Origin: Mycolicibacter acidiphilus | GTDB lineage: Bacteria > Actinomycetota > Actinomycetes > Mycobacteriales > Mycobacteriaceae | DNA length: 64,000 bases | Direction: 5' to 3' | Assembly: GCF_018455725.1 (NCBI RefSeq) | Contig: NZ_JAHCLR010000022.1 | Span: 1-64,000, forward strand | Shown: positions 1 through 8,073 of the stretch, piece by piece | Numbering within the stretch: the stretch's first letter is position 1 | Layout of the letters: every line of letters begins with the position of its first letter | Notes under the pieces: model-generated | Seen by the model: only the letters and a program-made list of their open reading frames with translations | Told to the model about the DNA's origin: nothing | Database searches by the model: none | Translations under genes and position numbers: made by a program

Positions 1-638
1 TGACCGACTCCGTTGCTTCCACCGCTTGACACCGCCGCCAGTTCCGCAAAGCCGGGGTGCCCGGTGACGCCTTTGAAGTTGCTCTTCCAACAGCCGGCGA
101 CCATCAACTCCCCAGTGTTGAGTTTGAACTTGTAGGGCGGGAATCTGCGCATGAATGGGTATACGAACAGCGTCCCACCAGGGTATTGCCCGAAGCAGAG
201 ATGACAGTAATCGCCCATCGCCGGAAGTTGAATGGTGGAATGCACCAGTTCCAGAATCCTACGCAGGAAAACTTTGCCGGCGAGATCCTCGACGGCCTCG
301 CAGAACTCTTGGGGGACCCAGGGATTGGTACCGTCAAATTTGATTTCTAGTCCCTGGAGAAGTTCGGCCCACGATAGTCCGGCGAGCGCCGCAGGCCGCC
401 CTGTCAACCAGAATCGGATCAGATCATGTTTGTCGACGGTCGTAACATCGACGACTTCCGGCTGATCGTCAGGACCACGCTTGACGGCACCCACAACGTC
501 GTCGCCTGCGGTGTAACTAACCTCGATGCTGACACCGTCCCTGCTGAATTCGTCAGCAAGGTTTGTCGAGGCAACCCGCCACCCCGATCCATCCGCCAAG
601 TCAGCGGTGTCGAGCCGGATTCCGGTCAGGTCAGGCAT
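1..638 (-). CDS. Unrecognised protein, sixth gene of the helicase/McrBC operon, truncated by the window edge
   Basis: An open frame begins with ATG at 636-638, overlaps the mcrC stop (631-633) and runs off the left edge without a stop, giving 212 visible codons. The ATG-to-stop overlap is the same close packing seen along this operon and implies translational coupling to mcrC. I do not recognise the family. The visible part has an acidic N-terminus, a Cys pair CHLC at residues 145-148 that could bind metal, and a basic aromatic stretch after it (residues 160-172). No Walker or nuclease motif is visible. Base composition is lower in GC than the core genes. Position suggests a McrBC accessory subunit, but this is inference only. 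Confidence 0.75.
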   Translation of the reverse strand, partial: MPDLTGIRLDTADLADGSGWRVASTNLADEFSRDGVSIEVSYTAGDDVVGAVKRGPDDQPEVVDVTTVDKHDLIRFWLTGRPAALAGLSWAELLQGLEIKFDGTNPWVPQEFCEAVEDLAGKVFLRRILELVHSTIQLPAMGDYCHLCFGQYPGGTLFVYPFMRRFPPYKFKLNTGELMVAGCWKSNFKGVTGHPGFAELAAVSSGGSNGVG

Positions 639-1878
639 CTCTCGCGATCCTGTCATCTATTTGTGATGGCCTTCCAATAGGTGTATCGCTGGAGACGGTC
701 GAACGGAATCTGGCGGCCATCCCATCGATATGCAGCAGAATGTCGGCCGGCCGCAGGGCGAGGTCAAGGGCGTGGCAGTGGATGGTCACCCCCGCGTTCT
801 GCACGGTGTGCACGCTGACCGGCTCATTACCCTTGGCATACACCAGGTGGCCGTCGCCCAGCCCGAGAACCGTGCAGTACGCCAGCATCTGGTACAAATC
901 GGCGTTAGGGAAGCCCTCTGGGCGTTCGGCCTTGTACTTGGCGTCAGCCACCGCCACCGGCACCCCGTCCCGGCGGCACAACAGGTCAGGGCGCATCGGC
1001 ACCTGACGCTGCTCGTCGAGATGCAACGCCGCCTGCGTCTCGCACCGCCATCCGAGCGCGGCCAAGGATTCACCCAGCGCGACGGTGACGAAGTCCTCGA
1101 AGATCCGCCACATGTCGAACATGTACCCCGACACCCGCAGGTCACCAACATGGTGCTCGAAAGACTCTGCCGCCAACACGATCTGCGCCAACCGCAGCGC
1201 CGCGTGATACCGGGTGTTGAGCCGGGACGGTTGCCACGCCGGAAGCGCGGCGCCGCGGGACAGCACCGACACATCAGACAGCGTGCGCCGCAGCCGTTGC
1301 AGCCGGCGCCGCGAAACCTCGCTGATCTTCGGCACGGTCAGCAGTCGCAACGAGGCCCACAGCAGCAGCTGGTTCTCGGCGATGTCGACGGTGAAGTCGT
1401 CGTACTCCACCGCGACCGGAACCGGCAGGCCGTAGAGCCGGGTCATCTGTTCGCCTGCGAGCAGCCGGCCGCGCAGCACCGGCAGGGTGTCACGGACGGT
1501 TCGGTAACCCTGGACCAGGCCTTGTTCGACGGCGCGCGAGGCGAGCCGGCTGAACGCCTCGGCCAGGCCGGGCAGCAGTTCATCATCGACAATGAGGTCT
1601 ACGTGCTCGTCGCGCCAGATCGTCGGGTCGCGGGCATAGCCGATCAAAAACAGCAGCCGGTTCAGGTCGGTGATCTTCGGGTGCACGATGAGCTGGCGCT
1701 CCCCCACCATGACCGCGCCGACCTTGCGGGCCGCAGCAATGTCATACCAACCCGGGTCAAGTGTGGTCGTCACGGTGACCAGCCCAAGGCCCTGCAGCGC
1801 GCGGGCCTCAGCACCGCTCAGCGCGACTGTCTGCGGGTCGCCGCCCTCAGTGAGGATCAGCGGCGACGGTGCTGTCAT
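631..1878 (-). CDS. mcrC: McrC-like nuclease subunit of a McrBC modification-dependent restriction system
   Basis: McrC pairs with the GTPase McrB and supplies the DNA-cleaving PD-(D/E)xK domain. The motif is visible: RPD with Asp near residue 297, followed by DAKYK with Asp 311 and Lys 313. An N-terminal region rich in beta strands (about residues 1-200) precedes the nuclease. The chosen start is the ATG at 1878, which has a GGAAC sequence just upstream and gives 415 residues. A longer form from 1917 adds an arginine-rich 13-residue leader and overlaps mcrB by about 70 bases, which is less likely. The gene overlaps the mcrB end by 32 bases and the next gene by 8 bases. Confidence 0.9.
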   Translation of the reverse strand: MTAPSPLILTEGGDPQTVALSGAEARALQGLGLVTVTTTLDPGWYDIAAARKVGAVMVGERQLIVHPKITDLNRLLFLIGYARDPTIWRDEHVDLIVDDELLPGLAEAFSRLASRAVEQGLVQGYRTVRDTLPVLRGRLLAGEQMTRLYGLPVPVAVEYDDFTVDIAENQLLLWASLRLLTVPKISEVSRRRLQRLRRTLSDVSVLSRGAALPAWQPSRLNTRYHAALRLAQIVLAAESFEHHVGDLRVSGYMFDMWRIFEDFVTVALGESLAALGWRCETQAALHLDEQRQVPMRPDLLCRRDGVPVAVADAKYKAERPEGFPNADLYQMLAYCTVLGLGDGHLVYAKGNEPVSVHTVQNAGVTIHCHALDLALRPADILLHIDGMAARFRSTVSSDTPIGRPSQIDDRIARDA

Positions 1879-4096
1879 CGTGTTCCATCGTCGGGACAGC
1901 CGGCGGGTAGGCGACATCGGCCCTGGCGTGCACCGCCTTCTCTATCGCCGGCAGTCCATATTTGCCTGGTACGTCCACGTTGCGGTCGCCGTAGTGGTGT
2001 TCCTCCAGCAGCGGCAGGATCGCGGTGCGCCACACCCGCTCCAGGCCGCGCCCGTCGGCGTCGTACACCGCACGGCGCATGAAGTACGACGGCCCGATCT
2101 TGAAGTCCGGGTCGTCGATGCGGGCGTTGAGTTCATCGAGCAAGTTCGCCGTTTCTGCCGGGCGTCCCGTGGCCGCCAGCCACCGGCGCAGCAGCCCGCG
2201 AGTCGGTTCCTCCGACGGGTGCAGGGCGACGAACGCGAACCGGCGCCGCATTGCGGCGTCGACCAGGGCGATGGAGCGGTCGGCGGTGTTCATCGTGCCG
2301 AGGATGACGATGTTCTTCGGCAACGTGAACGGCTCGGTGGCATCCGGGTGGTACATCAGATCGATGGGGGTGTCACGGTACTCCAGCAGGAAGTACAGCT
2401 CACCGAAGATCTTGGCGAGGTTGCCGCGGTTGATCTCGTCGATGATCAGCACGTACACGGCGTCGGAGTTGTCGTTCGCACGGCCAACCAGCGAACGCAG
2501 TGGACCAGCCTTCAGCGCAAACCCCACCTGACCGCCGCTCTGCCCAGCTGGGCGATAGCCCTCGAAGAAGTCCTCGTAGGAGTAGGCCGGGTGGAACTGT
2601 ACGATCTTGACGTTCGCCCCGGTGGCCAGGTGCTGCGCGAGCACCTGGGCGATGTAGGTCTTCCCGGTGCCCGGCGGCCCGTAGAAGATCAACTGCGGCC
2701 GGTCGCGCAGCAACTCGATGCATTCCTGCAGCCACGCCAGTGGCACATGCAGCCGGTCCGCCAGATCCTTGGTGGCGTCGGGCAGGTGCAGAGCCGCGGC
2801 GCCAACGGGCGGCCGGCGGTGTTCTGCGAGCGCAAGCAGAGTGTCGAGTTGCTGACTGAGATCCAGTACCTCCCCCTGTGTGCTCAGCCGCGCGGACACC
2901 TCGTCGGGAAGCTCGCTCAGCGGGAGCCACGTGTCGTACCACTTCACCGTGCGGCGCAGGTTGGAGCGACCGTCGGTGCTCTTCGTGTATTCCGCATCGC
3001 CGGTGATCGTCGCGAAGTACACCCGGCCCTGGCTGACGGTGACGACAAGGTCTTGCGGGTGCATGCGTGCCAGGAAAGCGAAGAACTCGTCGAGCTTCTC
3101 CTGACGCTGGGTGTAGTCGGACGAGGCGTAGTCCTCGTCAACGAATCCCTTGAGGTCATCGCGGTCCACGTCGGCGTCGACGGGACGCAGCAGGCTCGCA
3201 GCCAGCGAGACGGTACCCTTGCGGCGCCAGATCGGCACCATGTCTTGGCCTTTGACGTTGGAACCCTGTATCCGCCATGCACGCCGGACCGGCGGCGCGG
3301 GTTTCTTCAGCCAGCGCTCGATCCAGGGGTCTTCGTAGAGGTCGACGTGCCCGCCTTCTTTGTCGGTGATGGCCTCGTAAATCTGGGCGATGTCGGTGTC
3401 GAGATCGCCAGAGGGGTCAGCGAGGTATTTCGCAGCGAAACTGTCGCGCAGCAGTTTTCGGTGATCGTTGCTCACGACCGGCAGATAGAAGTGCGGGAAC
3501 GCCAGGTACAGCAGGGAATGCCGTTGGGCTGCTTGGCCGGTGGGGACCGCGTTGACCTCATCGCGGAAGATCAGCGGGTCGGCTAGCGCGTCGACCTGGC
3601 GCTGCTCGGGCAGCGACTTGAAGTGACGGGCGACCTGGATGAGGTAGACAATCTGCGCCCACCGGTAGGTGGTGAACGCCTGGCCGCCGTTGAACACGCC
3701 GCCGGCCAAAAGCGCGGTTTCGACATCGTCAGGTAGTGCCACCGGAACGCTGCTCATCCCCAGCACGTTGTTGACCTGTTTGACCTTTAGCGTGCCGCCG
3801 AGGTTGATGATGGGCAGCGTGTTGAGGATCAGCAGCTCCGCGAAAAGCTGCACCGCAGCCGGCGACGAGTCGGCCAGCTGAAGCTTTAGCTTCTCGAAGA
3901 ACCCACCCGGTCCGGCATCGGGTCGGTCAACGTATTCCCTGACGAGCTCGTCCAGGTTGGCCATGGTCCAGATCGGCTGCCCGGGGATGAGCAGCGAATC
4001 ATCTTTGCCCAGACCCGAATCGATGATCCGCCGCCCGATCGTCTCGACAGGGATTGCGGCTTCCCGCGCGAAGGTCCCCACCTCGGCCTCACTCAT
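1847..4096 (-). CDS. mcrB: McrB-like AAA+ GTPase
   Basis: This 749-residue protein has the McrB-type AAA+ motor in its C-terminal half. Walker A GPPGTGKT lies near residue 471, Walker B with the run IIDEINRGNLAKIFGE follows, and the McrB signature MNTADRS is near residue 602. McrB hexamers bind modified DNA through the N-terminal domain and translocate it to McrC for cutting. The N-terminal 420 residues are not the short EcoMcrB DNA-binding domain and are not recognised here, so the modification sensed cannot be read from the sequence. The start ATG overlaps the stop of the upstream methyltransferase as ATGA (4093-4096), indicating coupled translation. Confidence 0.93.
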   Translation of the reverse strand: MSEAEVGTFAREAAIPVETIGRRIIDSGLGKDDSLLIPGQPIWTMANLDELVREYVDRPDAGPGGFFEKLKLQLADSSPAAVQLFAELLILNTLPIINLGGTLKVKQVNNVLGMSSVPVALPDDVETALLAGGVFNGGQAFTTYRWAQIVYLIQVARHFKSLPEQRQVDALADPLIFRDEVNAVPTGQAAQRHSLLYLAFPHFYLPVVSNDHRKLLRDSFAAKYLADPSGDLDTDIAQIYEAITDKEGGHVDLYEDPWIERWLKKPAPPVRRAWRIQGSNVKGQDMVPIWRRKGTVSLAASLLRPVDADVDRDDLKGFVDEDYASSDYTQRQEKLDEFFAFLARMHPQDLVVTVSQGRVYFATITGDAEYTKSTDGRSNLRRTVKWYDTWLPLSELPDEVSARLSTQGEVLDLSQQLDTLLALAEHRRPPVGAAALHLPDATKDLADRLHVPLAWLQECIELLRDRPQLIFYGPPGTGKTYIAQVLAQHLATGANVKIVQFHPAYSYEDFFEGYRPAGQSGGQVGFALKAGPLRSLVGRANDNSDAVYVLIIDEINRGNLAKIFGELYFLLEYRDTPIDLMYHPDATEPFTLPKNIVILGTMNTADRSIALVDAAMRRRFAFVALHPSEEPTRGLLRRWLAATGRPAETANLLDELNARIDDPDFKIGPSYFMRRAVYDADGRGLERVWRTAILPLLEEHHYGDRNVDVPGKYGLPAIEKAVHARADVAYPPAVPTMEHDDSTVAADPH

Positions 4097-7000
4097 CGCA
4101 CACCTGCCTTGGTTGTTGTGGCGTCATCATCGAACGGCGACTTAAACGGCACCCCGGTTGCCTCGGTCTCGGCCATGGCGTCGTAAATCTCCAGAATCAT
4201 CCGCTTGGTCCGGTACTCGCCATGCTGGGCGACGTCCTTGCGCTTGACGATCGGGAAGGTCTCCATGATGTAGTCGACGTCGTCACGCTCGATGCCGTAG
4301 AGGCGGAAGAACGCTGCGTCGAGTTCGGCACGCAGGAGCACGCGCCGTTGCTCGTTCCACACATACGGGGAGCCCGACAGACCAACAGACCCAGCGAACG
4401 GTTGCATATCTACCGAGGTATAGGACAGTTCACTGACCCTCTCCACGATCCATTGCTCAAATGACTTTCCTTGCGTCCACGGGCATCGGCCGTCGAACCG
4501 CCCGGGATCAAGCGCAGGGAACTGGTTCACCAAGTAGAAGTTCAGTGTGGTTCCGCCTACCTTCTGGCGCACCACGTAGTCGAATGCGTAAGAGGAGAGC
4601 AACGCCAACAAGGCGCTGCGCTTGGACGAAGGCTGTTGCGATACGACCAGAGGAATTTTGTTACCCACGGCAACAGCAGGTAGTGGATACGCAACCATGG
4701 TGCGCTCATTTGTGGGGCTCGTGATGTCGGAGAAGCCGATGAGCCAATCTGGCAATCCGTTAACTTCCTCGGCTGCAACCCAATACGCGGGTATCGCAAG
4801 TCTGTTGGGGTTCGAAAGGTCATCGTTCGAGAGATAGTTCGGTTGGTTCTGGCGTTGAGTCGCCGCGGCGCTCCGAACAACGTCCGCTGCCCGATGGTTG
4901 TAGAAGGTCGCCATCATGCCCTGATACAGCGGCAGCATCCGCTGCTCACCCCGCTCGAACACGTTGCCGCTGAGCACCCACCCGTCGGCCTCCAACTCAT
5001 CGCGGGTGTGGAACAGGTGCGCGTCGTTGGACATGTGGAACATCGTCATGAACTTGATGCCCCAAGGGTTTCCGTCGGGGTCACCCTCGCGGATGAGGAT
5101 CGGGACCCGGCGGTAGATGCCGAGGGTGATTTCGGCGTCGCGGCGGCTGCGGAACACCGGGCAGGTGCCGGTGTTGGGGTTGAGCAGGGTGATCTCCTCG
5201 GGGCTCAACGCGAAGCAAACGTTGGGGCGTTGCAGGTCGGTGGGGTCGTGGGCGAAGAACGCGAAATCAGCCTCCGGTTCACGCATGTCGCGTCCGACCA
5301 GGGTGAGCAGGCAGAACTTGAAGCTGCGGTGCACGCCCTCGAAGAGCGGCTTGGCGTTCTCGAAGTCGTAGAGGCTGGCGATTGAGCCGTGTTCGACGAG
5401 GTCTTTGAAGTAGTACTGGGTGGTGGCGTCGGTGGCGATACCGGTGGGCACGATGATCCCGAGCCGCCCGGCAGCGGCGATCAGGCCGCGGTCGTTTTCG
5501 GCGAAAACCTGGTAGGTGTTGATGTCGCCGCGCCCGGCCAGCGGATAGCGGCCGGAGTTGCGCAGGAAATGCGACACACCTTCCGCGCGTCGTTTGGCGG
5601 CAATGAACGCCGCGTGCAGGCCCGGGTTGGTGGCCGGCAGATCCTTGATGAGCTTCTTGCGCGCTGCGGCGTTGGGTGCGGTGGCAATGTCGGGGTCGCG
5701 GGCAGCGAAGAACTCCTGCTCCTGCAGTTTGACCCGCTCCCACGGCGGGTTGGTGATGATCACCGTGAACCCGCCGGCACACCCGGTGGCCGGGTTCACG
5801 CTGTCACCTGTCCCCGCTGTGGTGGGAAACAGGTGCGGGAACTCCAGATGCCAGTGGAAGAACCGGTATTCGGCGGCCAGCCGCTGCACCTCGGCGCGCG
5901 ACGCGTCGCTCAGCGTGTCGTCACCGGCCGCGAGCGCCGCGATGGTGTGGTGTGTCGGCGCGGTGGGGGCGCCGGGTGTCTTCGGCCAGACGAACGCAGC
6001 GCACCAGGCGTCGGCGGCCAGGTGCTGGCGCCGGTAGGTCTCGGAGTCGGTGTGGGCGCGCCAGCGTTTGCGTTGCAGGTGGACATCGCTCAACGACAGT
6101 GCCGGGGCGGACACCACCTGCTGGACTTGTTCGCCGAGTGCGGCGGTAGCAGCGGCCATGTCGATGTCGAACAGGCTGCCCTGGGCGCTGCGCTCCACCC
6201 GGTTCTGTCTGGCGAGTGCTCGGGTGATGTTCCTGTCATCGCCTTCGATCGGTTGGAACGCCTCTTCGGGCAGGCCGTCGGCGAGCAGTTTGGGGGTGGT
6301 GCCGACCAAGGCGTTGCCGACCTTGATCTGCGCATCCAGGAAGGTCAGCGGCCGACCGGGGTCGAGGGTTTCCAGCCACAGCGACACCTTGGCCAACTCG
6401 GCTGCCAGCGGGTCCAGGTCGGCGCCGTAAATACAGCGGGCCACCACGTCGTGCAAAGCGGAGCGGACGGCCGCGGGCGCGGGCTCGGGGTCGCCGGTGC
6501 GGATGGCCGCGACGCGTTTGGCGATTCGCCGGGCGGCGCCGACCAGGAAATGTCCACTGCCGCAGGCCGGGTCGCAGACGGTGACGGCCAGCAACGCCGC
6601 TTCGGGGTCGTCGGCTTTGTGGGCGTCGTCGAGCACCGGGTCCAGTGCGGTGTCCAGCAGGGATTCGACCAGCGAGGTCGGCGTGTAGTAGGTGCCGGTG
6701 TCCTTGCGCTGGTTGCCCGACGAGATGTTCAGCTGCCAGGCTTTGGTGGCCGGGTCCCAGGCCGGCATGAACTCCAGCAGCGCCTCGTAGATGCTGCCGA
6801 GTTCTTCCGCACCCAGGTTGCGGTAGTCGACCACCCGCAGCAGCTGCGAGCCGGGTTCGCGGACCAGCGACAGGGAGCGCACCGCGGATTGCAGCGCGGC
6901 GTTGCTCAGCGCGTGATCGGTCAAAAAATCAAGTTCGCCGGCGTCGAACAGGCCACCGATGCCGGGCAGGCCCAATTGCGGCAACCCGTTCTCGTCGCCG

Positions 7001-8073
7001 AGGCCGCGCCAGATCAGGGTCAGCGCCTGCCAGCGATCGCCGTAGCGGCCGCCACGGCGGCGCCGCGAGATGCGCCGCAGCTTCTCGGTGGCGAAGTAGT
7101 CCAGGTAGCGCTGTTTCGCTGTCAGGTCGGCGTTCGGGTCGAGCAGCACGCCGCGGTCTTCGGCAACGAAGGTGAACAGCAGCCGGTAGATCACCCGCAG
7201 CAGCCCGTGGTGCACGTCGTACACCGTGAGGGTGCCGTCGGCCAGTTGTTGGCGCAGTGCGTGATTGTCCGGGTGGGTGAGGAATCCGGTGCCCAGGGTC
7301 TGCAGTGCGTCGACCACACCGTCGCGCAGCAGGTTCAGTGCCCGCGATCCGGTGTCGAGGGCGTCTTGGCGCCACTGCTCCAGCCAGCAGGACGCCGGGC
7401 CGACGTCGGGGTCGCGGACCTCCAGCCGGGATTGCTGGCACAGCATGTACAGCAGTAGGAAGTCGGCGAACAGGTCGCCGTCGAAGATCGCTTCCAGGTC
7501 GAATTCGACGTAGGCCGACCCGACCAGGGAGGTGGAGTCGCGCAGCAGCCGCAGCGTGGTGTCGTTGGCCAGCAGCGCCCACAGGTACTGCTCGGAGCGG
7601 TTGAGCAGTTCTTGGACCATCGACTGCGGGGAGGCCCCCGCCGCGCCGGCCACCCCTTTGCTGCGGGTGTCCAGCGGTATCCGGCCGAGCAGGTGCATCG
7701 GCACAGCACCCCAGTGGTGGGAGATCGGGAAGCTGTGCTCCCCCACCGTGATGCCACCCTTACCGGTGGTGGGCACCCGGCCGTAGCCGAGCTGGTCGAG
7801 CAGCACCAGGGTGAACCGTTCCCGGGTCAACGATGTGGCGGCGTCGGTGTCGGGCAGGGCTTGGAGGGCTTCGCGGTAGGCCGTCCACGCGCCGCGCAGG
7901 TATGCCCACACCCGGTTGGCGGCATCGGTGACCGATTCGCCGGCGGCCAGGTGGTAGTCCTTGGAGGTCAGCCCATCGACGCCGGCGCGGCCGGCCAGCC
8001 GTGCCAGAAGGTCGGCGGGCAGCAGGCCGCCCTGGATCCGAACCCCGACGAAACTCGAAGCGCCGCCGCTCAT
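4093..8073 (-). CDS. PglX/DrmMI-like class I adenine-specific DNA methyltransferase
   Basis: A 1326-residue Eco57I/PglX-type methyltransferase. The order of motifs is GTYYTP (motif X, about residue 455), DPACGSGHF (SAM-binding motif I, about 499-507) and NPPW (catalytic motif IV, about residue 773), typical of N6-adenine methylation. The ~450-residue N-terminal region and the C-terminal third, probably the target recognition part, match the large size of PglX (BREX) and DrmMI (class 1 DISARM). No nuclease motif is evident, so it is probably a modification enzyme that marks host DNA. It overlaps SNF2 upstream (ATGA 8070-8073) and mcrB downstream (ATGA 4093-4096). The C-terminal ~300 codons have visibly lower GC, perhaps from exchange of the target-recognition region. 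Confidence 0.9.
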   Translation of the reverse strand: MSGGASSFVGVRIQGGLLPADLLARLAGRAGVDGLTSKDYHLAAGESVTDAANRVWAYLRGAWTAYREALQALPDTDAATSLTRERFTLVLLDQLGYGRVPTTGKGGITVGEHSFPISHHWGAVPMHLLGRIPLDTRSKGVAGAAGASPQSMVQELLNRSEQYLWALLANDTTLRLLRDSTSLVGSAYVEFDLEAIFDGDLFADFLLLYMLCQQSRLEVRDPDVGPASCWLEQWRQDALDTGSRALNLLRDGVVDALQTLGTGFLTHPDNHALRQQLADGTLTVYDVHHGLLRVIYRLLFTFVAEDRGVLLDPNADLTAKQRYLDYFATEKLRRISRRRRGGRYGDRWQALTLIWRGLGDENGLPQLGLPGIGGLFDAGELDFLTDHALSNAALQSAVRSLSLVREPGSQLLRVVDYRNLGAEELGSIYEALLEFMPAWDPATKAWQLNISSGNQRKDTGTYYTPTSLVESLLDTALDPVLDDAHKADDPEAALLAVTVCDPACGSGHFLVGAARRIAKRVAAIRTGDPEPAPAAVRSALHDVVARCIYGADLDPLAAELAKVSLWLETLDPGRPLTFLDAQIKVGNALVGTTPKLLADGLPEEAFQPIEGDDRNITRALARQNRVERSAQGSLFDIDMAAATAALGEQVQQVVSAPALSLSDVHLQRKRWRAHTDSETYRRQHLAADAWCAAFVWPKTPGAPTAPTHHTIAALAAGDDTLSDASRAEVQRLAAEYRFFHWHLEFPHLFPTTAGTGDSVNPATGCAGGFTVIITNPPWERVKLQEQEFFAARDPDIATAPNAAARKKLIKDLPATNPGLHAAFIAAKRRAEGVSHFLRNSGRYPLAGRGDINTYQVFAENDRGLIAAAGRLGIIVPTGIATDATTQYYFKDLVEHGSIASLYDFENAKPLFEGVHRSFKFCLLTLVGRDMREPEADFAFFAHDPTDLQRPNVCFALSPEEITLLNPNTGTCPVFRSRRDAEITLGIYRRVPILIREGDPDGNPWGIKFMTMFHMSNDAHLFHTRDELEADGWVLSGNVFERGEQRMLPLYQGMMATFYNHRAADVVRSAAATQRQNQPNYLSNDDLSNPNRLAIPAYWVAAEEVNGLPDWLIGFSDITSPTNERTMVAYPLPAVAVGNKIPLVVSQQPSSKRSALLALLSSYAFDYVVRQKVGGTTLNFYLVNQFPALDPGRFDGRCPWTQGKSFEQWIVERVSELSYTSVDMQPFAGSVGLSGSPYVWNEQRRVLLRAELDAAFFRLYGIERDDVDYIMETFPIVKRKDVAQHGEYRTKRMILEIYDAMAETEATGVPFKSPFDDDATTTKAGVR

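Noticed and set aside
57-680. Forward-strand reading frames at the left edge
   Set aside because: They lie opposite a longer, better-coding minus-strand frame that overlaps mcrC in the operon style, so they are shadows.
730-3586. Long plus-strand frames opposite mcrC and mcrB
   Set aside because: High-GC antisense shadows with Arg/Gln-rich composition and no motifs; the minus-strand proteins carry McrBC motifs.
5389-7458. 689-residue plus-strand frame opposite the methyltransferase
   Set aside because: Gly/Val/Arg-rich shadow without any domain; the minus strand holds intact methyltransferase motifs.
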